The translations under genes and the position numbers were made by a program. Under the pieces are notes generated by a model, which was not told the origin of the DNA, did no database searches, and was given only the letters and a program-made list of their open reading frames with translations. From Corylus avellana (Eukaryota > Streptophyta > Magnoliopsida > Fagales > Betulaceae): a DNA stretch of 64,000 bases. The stretch lies in contig NC_081545.1 of the NCBI RefSeq assembly GCF_901000735.1, positions 8,113,540 to 8,177,539 of the forward strand. The letters are read 5' to 3'. Shown piece after piece: positions 10,516-22,838 of this stretch. Within the stretch, counting starts at the first letter, position 1. The number at the start of each line of letters is the position of its first letter.

Positions 10516-11726
10516 GACATTTCTTTCTTTTTTAATTGTGATAGTGTAGTGTCCTTCACTTGGTTCATGTTCATCAATCATTAATTAGTCCTTTCATGCT
10601 AGAGATCGAAATGGACTTGTCCCAGACTGGCGTCTCCTCTTAATTTTGAATTTTTTTAAAATATAGTTCTGATGCTTATCATCTCATTTCCTAGTTAATT
10701 TCTAACGGGGACTCCATGCTTCTCTATTTTAGTTTTTTTTTTTTTTCTTTTAATTTTAATACTTTCTCTTCTGGTAATTAGGTTTATTTTCATTCAGATG
10801 GTTCTGTATTTTGTCTTCATCTTTGTTATTTTCTCTTATATTCCCATGTACTAGAGCTGTTTTCTCTGCCAGTGAATTTGCATACTCTTGCTCGACGTAG
10901 TTTGGTTGCATATCAGATGTTGCTTCTTTCTTCCTCCTGTGCTCATGTTTGGCTATTTCGTATTATTTCCTCTGTTGAGCAATTGCCACACTTTATGCTT
11001 AATACTAAATGGATGTTAAAGCATAGCGAGTTGAAATTTTTGCTTGTTTATCATTTGTAAAGTTTTCAACTTTATAGTTGGTAAGTACCCCATGGGAGTG
11101 ACTTTACAAAATTCATGCTTCCTTTTGTAGACGAATATCTGGTAAATATCATTTAATCCCATTAACTTTATAGGAATTGCTGAATTCCATCTTTACCATA
11201 TATCTGTGAAATAGGAACCATTGACCGAAATAATACTGTAAGTCATTGCCATAGCTGTGGATAGATCATGTACACAAGAAAATTGTCAGTGTTAGTTGTT
11301 TCTATATGTAATTTGGGGATATGTACTTTATATACTTCATGGAACTAAAAGGATTCCATTTTAATTTGACTAGCATCTGAATTTCATGTGTAAATTGTTC
11401 ACTAAATGTTGTCATTTTATGGTTTTGAGCAAGTGTCCTACTTATGTGTTGGGATCTATATCAACCCTTAGATGGAGAACCATTATAGGTTTTGTTACGA
11501 TGTTGACAATGTTAGCATAAAATGTTGATTGGCAACCACCATTTAGTGGTTCCCTTTAAATACATATAGTAAGCTGCAGATAGTTACTGAACGATTTGAC
11601 CTCTTGATATGCAGCTTTTTATATATTTTCAAAAACTTTTAGCATTATGTATTTTATTTATTTATTTATTTTTGTTTTGTCACTTGGTTGTACTTTTGCC
11701 TTATTTTCTTCATTTTGTGGAACCAG

Positions 11727-11843
11727 CAAAAGTTCTCTTGTGCTGCACTTGCTCCTCTTCAAGCAGTACTATTTGATGTAAATGGAACTTTATGTGATTC
11801 AGATCCACTCCACTACTTTGCCTTCCGTGAAATGCTTCAAGAG
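11727..11843 (+). pseudogene. Single exon of an HAD-type sugar phosphatase (SGPP-like) gene fragment
   Basis: An ACCAG acceptor precedes, and a GAG|GTAAAG donor follows, an exon encoding LAPLQAVLFDVNGTLCDSDP and HYFAFREMLQE. This matches the first catalytic motif region of plant haloacid dehalogenase-like phosphatases of the Arabidopsis Sgpp type. The motif should read DxDGT; here the second Asp, the general acid/base of the family, is Asn (DVNGT). No further exons are seen before 12244. The fragment is absent from C2 and is bracketed by direct copies of the BAHD 3' end, so it looks like a stranded gene piece. Confidence 0.7.
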
Positions 11844-12244
11844 GTAAAGTTTCTTTCACTAACTTGCCCTAAACAGTTGTAGATTTTCTCAAAAGGATTT
11901 GAGATCTCTGGTTCAAGTTTGTATTCTCTATGTCACTTTCTTTTTCACACCAGAAATAAAATTTTCTATTTAATTATATTAATATAAATTCAAACTTATT
12001 AAAACTGGAATAAGATAAACTTACATAAATACAAACTTATTATTGGATAACAAGATAGAAAGAAAACAGAGATAATAATGCAAAAGATAAAATAAGATAA
12101 ACTTTTCTCAACAAGATAATTCTAAACAGTGGCGCCAACAGAACTCATAGTGAGTAAGAAATCCAAGTCTTGCTACTTGCTGACAAAACTTGTTGGCAGT
12201 TAACGGTTTAATTTGCCAGAGTGATGCAGCTAATTAATGGAGAT

Positions 12245-13642
12245 TCAAAAAAGCTTCAAGCTTTGTTCCCAGATGGCATTGAAATCACCAATATTTTTCC
12301 TGTTAAGTGCCAAACCAACCTCAATTCCACCATCCTCATCTCTACACTCAGCAAGAGAAAAAGCCCCCGTAACATCAATGTGAACCACTTCACTCTTTTT
12401 TGGCCTCCCCCACCCAAAATCTGTATCATAAACACCCAATCTTGGTGAGCCTGCAACTGAAACAATAGTACTCCCCATTTCAGACATTTCTTTCCCACCC
12501 GACGCCCATGTCTCTGCCCCTCTTAAAGCTTCAGTCTCCAATTGCCCAACTTTGTTTCCAATAGCTTTCACAGCTTCGAAAATCCCAGTTTCTCCCACTA
12601 CCTCACGCTTCTCAAGTCCTACAAAACATGGGGCTATGCAGTTTCCAAAATATGCACATGGTACTGGAAATTTAAGCCGGTTTCGGCAATCTGCTGAAAA
12701 AATGAAGTAGCAGAGCTTACTATTATCATCCGAAAAGTTACTTACTCCTTTGTGTTGGGATTTGATCAAGCAAACCCAAGTGAGTGCACATGTTACCACA
12801 AATGTTGATAAGTGTAAGGGCTCCAAGTCTTCTTTGTTCGTGCATTGACCTTTGACCCACTTCTTTAGTCCCTCAATATGGGCTCGGCACAGAACAACTG
12901 TGGCCCGAACCTTTTCAGCAATATTGTTGATGAGATCCGAGTCCTCCTCCAACGCTGAAGCCCAATTCCCCATTTCCTTCAAGAAACTGTGAGCAAGCCC
13001 ATTTGGGTCTTTGATCACAGCCCTGTCATGGAATGGTGGTGAGCTGCCAAGGCAAGTCAAGTCTCCACCTTTCCTGCATATGGATGCCCACGATTTCATG
13101 AAATGGTGGAATGCTCTTCCATCAGCTGCCGCGTGGCGAAAGGTGATGCCAATACAAATTCCTTCATTTGGAAAAACTGTGACTTGCGTGGCCATGAGAG
13201 GGATTAGACGCGTGTCATCGGATGACACGTGTGTTGGGGGCAAGTGTGCCACGAAGTGGTGCAATTCTCTAACATCCCGTGGATAATTGGCAATGAGGTG
13301 GTTGAAATCGCCGGCAGCCTCAGCGACGGTGAAAGGGACAGAGTTTCCTTCTGTGTAGAGGATATGGGGTTTGTCTGTTTGTGGAGGGTATACCAGATTG
13401 GCTGCAAAGGGAAAGAAGCGTTGGAGAGTGTGGGAGAGAGAGTCTTTGAGAGTGGGAAGGATGGCTTGTGTGAAATAGTTGGTGGGTTGAGGAAGTTGAT
13501 AGAAGAAAAGGCGTTGCATGGGACCCCAGGGAAGCCATGGGATGTCAAAGAAAGTGAGAGGGAGAGATGTGGTTGGAACCGAGTTGGGTGGTGGAGCAAC
13601 CTGGCTTTCCTCTATCACCGTCACTCTGTAGGGTTCAGCCAT
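12245..13642 (-). CDS. BAHD acyltransferase, malonyltransferase-like (BAHD1)
   Basis: Single-exon gene of 465 residues, the normal family length. I chose the ATG giving MAEPYRVTVIEESQVAPPP; an in-frame ATG 12 codons upstream lies in the leader. The catalytic HXXXD is HAAAD (in ITFRHAAADGRAFHHF) and the structural DFGWG is present near the C-terminus. A YFGNC motif is typical of the flavonoid/anthocyanin glucoside malonyltransferase clade. These cytosolic enzymes transfer malonyl from malonyl-CoA to sugar hydroxyls of phenolic glucosides; the exact substrate cannot be read. It lies between the two TIR/kinase units on the same strand. The frame is intact, with about nine in ten residues shared with the copy at 24575-25972. 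Confidence 0.9.
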   Translation of the reverse strand: MAEPYRVTVIEESQVAPPPNSVPTTSLPLTFFDIPWLPWGPMQRLFFYQLPQPTNYFTQAILPTLKDSLSHTLQRFFPFAANLVYPPQTDKPHILYTEGNSVPFTVAEAAGDFNHLIANYPRDVRELHHFVAHLPPTHVSSDDTRLIPLMATQVTVFPNEGICIGITFRHAAADGRAFHHFMKSWASICRKGGDLTCLGSSPPFHDRAVIKDPNGLAHSFLKEMGNWASALEEDSDLINNIAEKVRATVVLCRAHIEGLKKWVKGQCTNKEDLEPLHLSTFVVTCALTWVCLIKSQHKGVSNFSDDNSKLCYFIFSADCRNRLKFPVPCAYFGNCIAPCFVGLEKREVVGETGIFEAVKAIGNKVGQLETEALRGAETWASGGKEMSEMGSTIVSVAGSPRLGVYDTDFGWGRPKKSEVVHIDVTGAFSLAECRDEDGGIEVGLALNRKNIGDFNAIWEQSLKLF

Positions 13643-13700
13643 CGTTGAAGAGAGATAGATAGGGAGAGAGAGCAACAAATAAGAGCATTAGCAGCCTAGA

Positions 13701-13708
13701 TATATATA
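13701..13708 (-). promoter_or_regulatory. Probable TATA box of BAHD1
   Basis: TATATATA about 60 bases upstream of the chosen ATG. An equivalent AT tract precedes the copy in C2 (24510-24520), and the leader between is conserved (CTGCTAATGCTCTTATTTG). Confidence 0.5.
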
Positions 13709-15700
13709 GCTAACCATTTTCTTTAAATTTAGGGAATAAAACTACTTTTTAATTTTTTATCTAAATACATCCCACAATAAATTCCGTAAATCTTTCATAT
13801 ATCATTAAAATAAGGGTAAATATATTATAAATTCCCTAGTCAACGCGCAAAAACTGTAAAATCTCTAAGTTTTTTTTTTTCTTCGAATTTTTACTCCTTG
13901 AATCAATCGAAAATGCAAAATAATTCTTACGCACCGTTTTGTCATGTCTGTATATTAATTTTTTATTAATTTAATTTAAAAATTAAATCTTAAAAAAGTG
14001 AAAAGACAAAAATATATCTCCACTATAATTAACTAGATATTATCTGGTTCATTTGAAATTGAGATGATCCTAATTCAATTAATAAGGCCTCCAAATAATA
14101 ATTGATAATAAAAAATTATTTCCTAAAAAATTAAATATGGTCAATACTCTTAATTAATGCCTCGCATTATAGTAAACAAATACTTAATATTATACACAAG
14201 ATAAAATTTGTTCTCACTGTTTTATATATGGTTGGAAAATTATTTATTTCCTCTCCGGGTACTTCTTTTGTTGTGGTATGTATTTTTAATGGATAATTTT
14301 ATGTGCTCTTCTTGTGTTCTCCTGATCCTACGTTTATATTATTTTCTAAAAATCGGATGAAAAAAATAATGACAAGTTTCTTTTTTACCTTTTTAGAAAA
14401 TAATATCCACCTAAAATCAGGAAAACACCAGAAGAACCGTATGAGAACAGCTAACTACAATTTTTCGTTTTCAATTTTCAATTATGATTTTCTAGATAGA
14501 CCCAAAAATTGCAAGATTGCTTGTAATTGAGACATTGTATTGACGTGTTTTATAGTGAATTGGTGCGCTTCACCTTCTGCCATTTAGGACGACTTGCTTG
14601 GCTTTGATAATTAAGCAAAGGAATAGGGACCATCCAATTCATGGAGCTTACAGCGGCAATTCTTTGAAAATCTGCTCATCTATTGATATCCCACGTACTG
14701 TCAATAGATGAGCAAATTTTCAAAGAAATGCCTCTGTATGCTCCATTAATTAGATCGAAGTATTCCATTTATATTTACATTGAAAAAAAGAAAAGAAAAA
14801 GTACTCCATTATATTACATGTACACAGTCAAAATACGGGGCACTCATGTTACATTTATGAAGTCTCTGTATGGAGGGCAGGATTATGAACCAGTAAAATA
14901 TGAAATAATCCTCATGGGTGGTCGGCCATCCTTGGTTTTTTTTCTTTTTTTTAGAAAAAAATTAGTTTAGTTTTATTATTAATTTTTTATTTTAATTTTA
15001 AAGAGGATAAGGGTATGCTCAGAAGATAATCGGAAAAGTTGTCATATGTGAGGCACGTGACCACTTTTTTATCTAAATTAATAGGGACAATTACCAGGGT
15101 GGCATTTTTGGCACTTGTTGATAGTTTGATGTATCACTTTAGCATACTTGAAAGTTCATGAAGCTTTTTTAAAAAACAGATGTTAATTGATGGAGTTTTT
15201 TTTTTTTTTTTTTTTTATTAAATTTTATTTTTCCCTATAATTTATATTTTATTTGCACTCCTTTCGTTCATATCAAGACTCAATACCAACCCGTCTTAAC
15301 GTCCATTACATCCTCACACCATATAAAGTTTACCTGTTTGCTGCTAGAAACTTTCTAGTTTTAGCTTAGTTATTTATTAAAGAGCCTTTAGACGGCCATC
15401 ACCCAATCCACTGGTTTGCCATTACCCCCTACTACTTACTACCTTTGTTGATAGCTATCATATGACCTATTTTATTTTCTTAGACACAATATGCATTTCA
15501 TGAGTAGTTTATCAATAGTAGTAGCCAAATTAAAAAATAAAAAATAAATAAACAATCATTAGTAATGAATTATCATTTCTCGGTAAGTACTAATTTCATA
15601 CTTACTTTCTTCATTGTGAAATCTTACTTCACTTCTACACATAATTACATCAATAAAATGGTGGCTGAAGTGGCGTGGTTGATTGGACCACACGACATTG
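13709..15700. other. Intergenic region between BAHD1 and kinase b
   Basis: No gene seen. AT-rich, with poly-T at 15199-15217 and a palindrome listed separately. Much of it is conserved at 22860-24520 in C2, and the palindrome-proximal part also at 35400-35570 downstream of kinase a'. It is therefore ordinary spacer of the tandem unit. Confidence 0.6.
14660..14728. repeat. Near-perfect palindrome (hairpin)
   Basis: Arms of about 28 bases, TTCTTTGAAAATCTGCTCAT followed by CTATTGATA, and the inverse on the other side of a 12-base spacer. C2 has the same hairpin at about 23903-23969, followed by a second, tandemly duplicated half. Confidence 0.8.
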
Positions 15701-15727
15701 GACTTGTTAGATGAATGTTTGATAGAA

Positions 15728-17355
15728 TTATGGTGTCTTGCATTCCTCTAAATAAAGACCATTGTAATATAGTTTATCATACTTTAATACAAGATGTTGC
15801 TCTAAAGCTTCATTGGTCTTTTTCTCTCTCACTCTCTTTTGACTTTCATTATGCACCTCATCATATATTTCACTAATAGTTGATTTTGTATGTTTTTGCG
15901 GTCTAGTTGAAAAATTAGTTGTGTTGGAAAGACCTGTCCTTCGAAAAAAAGTTGGCTGTTTTGGAGTTGGAACTGCAGCTTCACTGCCAAGCATGGTAAC
16001 AACATTTGACATGGTGGGGCGGTCATGTGGGTCGTCTTGTACACATAAGAGTCCAATATTTATGTACTTCACGAATTGATCTGCATTGCAAACTTCACAT
16101 AGAGTTTGGTCCACTAAATCCAGCACCTTGTTTTCTATCCACAATATCCATGCCTGAAACAATTTTAAAATTAAAATTTTTTATGGGGTATAAAATGACC
16201 AAATAAATAAACAACTACAAAAAATTAAGCATACTTACATAATCTATAAGACTCATGGATAATTTTGTATTCCTTTTTCCACATACAGCCTCCAGTAGAA
16301 TAACACCAAAGCTATAAACATCGGATTTGACAGAGAAAATTCCACTTTGCATGTACTCTGGAGCGACATAGCCACTGCATCATATTGTTTATCAGAGGTT
16401 TAGTTAGACACTTGTAAAGTTTGTCTAAATAGAGTTACGATTGAATCAGGTTTCACAATTACACTATCTAGTGTCTACCATAAACTTACTAAGTTCCAAC
16501 TATTCTCATTGTGCGTGCCTCGATGTTTTTGCCTTCAGCAATCGTTGCACAGCCAAAGTCAGCTATTTTGGGGTTCATCTCCTCATCTAAAAGAATATTG
16601 CTAGGTTTTAAATCTCTATGGATGATCCTCAATCTGGAGTCGTGGTGAAGATAAAGAAGCCCACGAGCTATTCCCCAAATGATGTTGACGCGCATTTCCC
16701 AATCCAAATACTTGCTTGGATTTCGATCTTGTAAGTTTTCCATTTTTCATTCAAAGAACAGTTTTAGCAACAATAACAAATCAGCTTGTACTCAAACAAG
16801 ATATATATAGTTTATCAAGCATTGCAGGGGTTTAAGAATTCAGTTTAGAGACCAACCGAATATAAATGAGTCTAAGCTTCCCTTGCGCATGTACTCATAG
16901 AGTAAAATTTTTTCGTCTCCTTCCATGCAATATCCCCGAAGCCTAACAATATTCCTATGTTGAAGGTTTTTAATCAATGCCACCTCATTTTTAAATTCCT
17001 GAAAGCCTTGGCTTGAGGCACTTGAGAGTCTTTTTACCGCAATTTGTTGACCTCCTAGAAATGTGCCCTGAGACACCATACTTACAATGTTACCAATAAT
17101 CAAAAACTAGTTTACTAACAGTGATTAATGCTGATGAAATTACCTTGTAAACATACCCAAAGCCCCCCTTTCCGATCATGTTTGCATATGAGAAGCCATC
17201 CGTAGCTACTACAATTCTTTCCAAATGAAAATATAGTATATCTATGCCTTTCTCATCTTCTTCTCTAAACTTACTCGTGTTCATCAAGTCTTTGAGATGT
17301 CTTTCATTGTCTAATTTGTGAAGTACTAAATTTGTTTCATCACTTTTTTTGCTTT
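15728..17355 (-). CDS. SRK-type kinase part of TIR/NB/kinase gene b
   Basis: Five exons on the minus strand: 17144-17355, 16857-17067, 16490-16727, 16239-16374 and 15728-16153, all with GT-AG introns and a continuous frame of about 407 residues. Kinase landmarks: glycine loop [10 protein letters not shown], Lys in IAVKRLSS, helix-C Glu in EFKNEVALI, catalytic loop [11 protein letters not shown] (then CATIAEG in place of the usual LARI), and YGYVAPEY, whose codons span an intron. A C-terminal tail ends in [14 protein letters not shown]. This is the catalytic domain of S-domain receptor kinases. No lectin, PAN or membrane segment is seen upstream; TIR and NB exons lie there instead. It is the most complete of the three copies. 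Confidence 0.82.
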
Positions 17356-17720
17356 CTGAGTTCAAAAGACAATCACATATATTAGTTGCATGATAATGAA
17401 CTGAAAGAGTAAATAGTTTTATTTTGATTCAAATGGACAAAACCGCAAATTGTGCACAAAGTGCATTATGAAAAGCCACATGATTAGAACAATTGAGAGT
17501 TTTTCAAATGGATCGATCAGAACTCTTTTGGTGAGAAGTTTTTTTTAATGTTTTTAAGAACTCACCCGAGTCTATCAAGTCTTTGGCCTTTTTTTCACTA
17601 TCTAATGCATGAAGTGCTTGATTTCTTCTGTCACTTCTTCTATTTTTTGAGTTCAAAAGACAACCATATATGTTATGTTACATGATAATGACATGAAAGA
17701 ATAAATAGTTTTATTTTAAT

Positions 17721-18994
17721 GGGAAAAATCCACATATCCCCCTCAAACTATCACCTAATTGATAATATCTATCCCAAACTATTAATTGTGACAATGTCCC
17801 CCAAACTACCAAAAATTGTCAATGTTCTCATAATGACAAAATTATCATTAGTAAAAATTAAAAAATAAATAAAAAATACTGAAACTTCTAGAAAAAACCT
17901 AAAACTAAAAAAATAAAAAATCCAAAGATTGGCAAATTTATTTATTTATTTTAAAAAATCCTTTTTATAAGAAAAAAATTAAAAAAATTTATATTTTTTT
18001 CATATAAAAATTGAAAATTTTTGTATTGTTTTGTTTTTTAAATTTTTTAAGTAAAAATATTCTTTTTCTAAAACAAAATTTTTAATTTTTTTAAAATAAA
18101 AATTTCTGGTTTTAAAAAGTTTTTTTTTTTTTTTTAAATATTCGTTTCAAAAAAATTTGCTTTTTAAAAAATAATTAAAAATTTTTCGTTTAATTTTTTT
18201 TTTTAAATCATTCTTTTTAAATTTTCATTTTTAAAATATTATTATTATTATTTTAAATTTATATGGATATTTTTGTCTTATTGAGAAATATATAAGAGCA
18301 TATTTTTCTTTTTGCTAGCCTTGGGGTGGACTAGGGGTGTTCAAGAGGTTATAACCGGCAGTTATTAGCTATAATCGCTAACTGCAACCGCCTTATGCAA
18401 TTATCACCTTTTAATAACCACAACAGCAACCGTCTAGGTGGTTATCGAAATTATTTTATAACCAACGGTTATTCAATTCAATAACCGATAGTTTTATAAC
18501 CGCTTATATGGGCTTTTCAGCTTTTTAAGTGTTTGGAGCCTTTAATTGGCCTATTTTTTAGGTTTATTTTAAACGTTTTGGGCCAAAGTTTTCCTCCAAA
18601 ACAACGTTGTTTTGGTGTTTGACACCAAAACTACGTCTTTTTGAATGTTATATTATAACTATTATTAATATAAAATATAAAATATATACATTTATATTAT
18701 TATATATAAGGATAGGCGGTTAGCGGTTATTAATCACTTTTCCCTACCCCTAAAACTAGTAACCGCAACCACCTTAGGCGATTAGTGGTCTTAATAATCG
18801 CCTACCAAAGCAGTTAGTGGTGAGCGATTGGCGGTGCAGTTATAACTGCCCCGTTTGAACACCCTTGGGTAGATATTGACAATATTTTTGTAGTTTGGGA
18901 GGAACATTATGACAATTGAAAGTTCGAGAGGGGGGGGAGGGGGGAGGACATTGTCAATTAGATGATAATTTAAAGGGGTATGTGAACCTTACCC
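17721..18994. mobile_element. MULE-like element inside gene b
   Basis: Termini GGGAAAAATCCACATATCCCC and the inverse ending GAACCTTACCC, flanked by a perfect 9-bp repeat TATTTTAAT (17712-17720 and 18995-19003), as for Mutator-like elements. The paralogous site in gene a (about 965-980) is empty with one TATTTTAAT. It lies between the NB exon and the kinase exons, so it would be intronic in a fused transcript. No transposase; it contains a nested hAT-like element. Confidence 0.88.
18332..18866. mobile_element. hAT-like element nested in the MULE
   Basis: Begins TAGGGGTGTTCAA, ends TTGAACACCCTT, and is full of GCGGTTA/TAACCGC words. Flanks GGGTGGAC and GGGTAGAT match at 6 of 8 positions, consistent with a decayed 8-bp target repeat. 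No coding capacity. Confidence 0.75.
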
Positions 18995-19059
18995 TATTTT
19001 AATTGAAAGGGAAAAAAAGGTCAAATTGTGCATGGTGTGCATTATGAAAGGCCACATAA

Positions 19060-19372
19060 TTAGAACAATTCAGAGTTTTGCAAATGGATCAAACCATTTT
19101 GGCAAGAAGTTTCTCTAATGTTTTCAAGAAAACAAGTACCTTCAGTTAGAGAGGCAATTGAGTTGTAGATTGCTTTGGCGATAGTCGTCTTATCAATTCC
19201 ACCAGTTTCAAAGATACCTACCATGCATGTACTGTCATTCTTCTCTAAGTCTAAAAGTGGCTTCACATATTGTACATGAGACTCTGGATACTCGGCAACT
19301 TGGAAGTATGTATTTTTTACTAACATCGAATTCACCAATTGAATGATTTCGTGAATAAATTCAGGTTCATTC
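19060..19372 (-). CDS. Truncated NB-ARC exon, copy b
   Basis: Follows an acceptor at 19373-19374 and continues TIR exon b in phase. Encodes the NEPEFIHEIIQLVNSMLV linker and a P-loop reading GIFETGGIDKTTIAKAIYNS, with Asp in place of the Gly before Lys, as in the other copies. It then reads FLENIRETSCQNGLIHLQ and a stop. Compared with full TNL proteins, only the first ~100 residues after the TIR domain remain. A potential phase-1 donor (AATG|GTTTGA) would join it to the kinase exon at 17355. Confidence 0.75.
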
Positions 19373-19509
19373 CTACCAATACAAAATTTGTAAAAATACA
19401 TTGTGTTAAAAATGACTAATTTTTTCAAAATATGATCGTAATATAAATTAAAGTTAAAATGAATTTAGAATTTTGTCTGATTAGATAAAAAGAGAGTGGT
19501 TAAAAATAC

Positions 19510-20039
19510 CTGTTCCCCAAAAGCTTCCCTGACAAATTGCCTATTTGTGATAGAGCTGTCTTCCACCTTCGCAACTTCATTTGATCATGCTTAAACCTTT
19601 CTTGAAGTTTAGCGAATGCTTTTCTAACACTATTGGTTTGATTCCGTACTTCTGATGGATGTACGTGATAGAACAAGGGTAGAATTTGTTGCCCCCTTGT
19701 TTTTTTGCACTCGAGGATCTTCATGAGCTCGTCCAAACACCATTGGGATGATGCATAGTTTTTAGACAATACAATGATTGAAATCGCTGATTCTTTAATG
19801 GCTTCGAGAAGTGCTGGTGAAATTTCCTCTCCGCTTCTAAGCTTATTGTCCATGAAGGTGTTGACATCATTTCGACACAAAGCTGCATATAAATGTGCAG
19901 TAAAAGTTTTGCGAGTATCTTTACCTCTGAAACTCAAGAATACATCGTAAGTGCATCGAGAAATAGAAGAGGCAAGGGAAGAGAAAGAAGAAGATGAAGA
20001 AGAACAGGAAGAGGAAGAGGATCCATGGAAGGCCGCCAT
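19510..20039 (-). CDS. TIR domain exon, copy b
   Basis: Starts at ATG 20039 (MAAFHGSSSSSCSS) and ends at a GTATTT donor at 19509. The serine-rich leader is followed by YDVFLSFRGKDTRKTFTAHL, GEEISPALLEAIKES, YASSQWCLDEL and ILPLFYHVHPSEV, i.e. the complete TIR fold with the catalytic-position Glu. The motif-1 Glu is Lys here (RGKD for RGED). The frame is open throughout. Predicted role: NAD+-cleaving TIR signalling module. It is the first exon of the most intact chimeric gene model (19510-20039, 19060-19372, then kinase exons 17355-15728). Confidence 0.85.
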
Positions 20040-20523
20040 GGAAGAAGTTATCCTCTATCGATTCAAGACTAGCAGAAAAAATTGAGAGTTGCAGATCTAC
20101 CTACCATACCACAGCTCCGATGCCACGTTGCATCATAAAAAAAGGGCCACGAAAGTTATCGGCAACTTCCTTGTAGGAACCAATCAATAATTGAATGTGT
20201 TATTATTATTATTATTTTAATGTCAAAATGCACCAACAATATTCAAAGGGATAAAAGACAAAGAAAAAGCATCGATCCTTCGGGCTTCAGCATTCAAAGT
20301 CGCGTGTGAAAACGTTGAAGTGGGTCCATTGTGGAGTAGTTGTTGTCCTTATATATGGTGCCAAATTAGTGGTCCTCTCTGGAGGCTATCAAGACGATGA
20401 GAAGCATGGCGAGTGGTTCCTTTACACATGCAGGGAGATATATCAATGCACTATTGATGTTCATACTAATTGAGTTCTGCCTTTGCTATCTATTTGGCTT
20501 GCTTTTCACTGTAATTTTATTCC
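20040..20523. other. Upstream region of gene b; end of contig C1
   Basis: 20190-20390 resembles 2200-2345 upstream of copy a. The last ~50 bases run into the 132-bp tandem repeat seen at 36441-36690, ending in the same 15 bases (CTGTAATTTTATTCC) with which C3 begins. Confidence 0.8.
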
Positions 20524-20623
20524 NNNNNNNNNNNNNNNNNNNNNNNNNNNNNNNNNNNNNNNNNNNNNNNNNNNNNNNNNNNNNNNNNNNNNNNNNNNNN
20601 NNNNNNNNNNNNNNNNNNNNNNN
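20524..20623. other. Scaffold gap (100 N)
   Basis: Lies at the turning point of the apparent inverted repeat. Confidence 0.98.
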
Positions 20624-20847
20624 AAAAAATGATGACTAGTGAACATTGACGAATGATAATTTTTTAGTTTTAGGTTTTTTCTAGAAGTTTTAGTATTTTT
20701 TTTTTTTTAATTTTACTAATGATAATTTTGTCATTGGGGAAACATTGACAATTTTTGGTATTTTGGGGGGACATTATCACAATTAAAAGTTTGGGAGTGA
20801 TATTATCAATTGGGTGATAGTTTAAAGGGGGTATGTAGATTTTTCCC
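20624..20847. mobile_element. Partial MULE-like element in kinase copy b'
   Basis: Inverted match to 17721-17900, ending GTAGATTTTTCCC with target repeat ATTAAAATA at 20848-20856 (reverse of TATTTTAAT). The rest lies beyond the gap. It shows the same MULE insertion in C1 and C2. Confidence 0.85.
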
Positions 20848-21200
20848 ATTAAAATAAAACGATTTATCCTTTCATGTCATTATCATGTAACATAACATAT
20901 ATGGTTGTCTTTTAAACTCAGAAAACAAAAGAAGTGACAGAAGAAATCGAGCACTTCATGCATTAGATAGTGAAAAAAAGGACAAAGACATGATAGATTC
21001 GGGTGAGTTCTTAAAAACATTAGAGAAACTTCTCGCCAAAAGGGTTCTGATCGATCCATTTGAAAAACTCTCGATTGTTCTAATCATGTGGCTTGTCATA
21101 ATGCACTTTGTGCACAATTTGCGGTTTTGTCCATTTGAATTAAAATAAAACTATTTATTCTTTCAGTTCATTATCATGTAACTAATATATTCTGAACTCA

Positions 21201-22838
<1,638 letters not shown>

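Noticed and set aside
10520..11720. Upstream exons of the HAD phosphatase
   Set aside because: Short frames such as 10872-11060 have no similarity I recognise; only the exon at 11727-11843 is supported.
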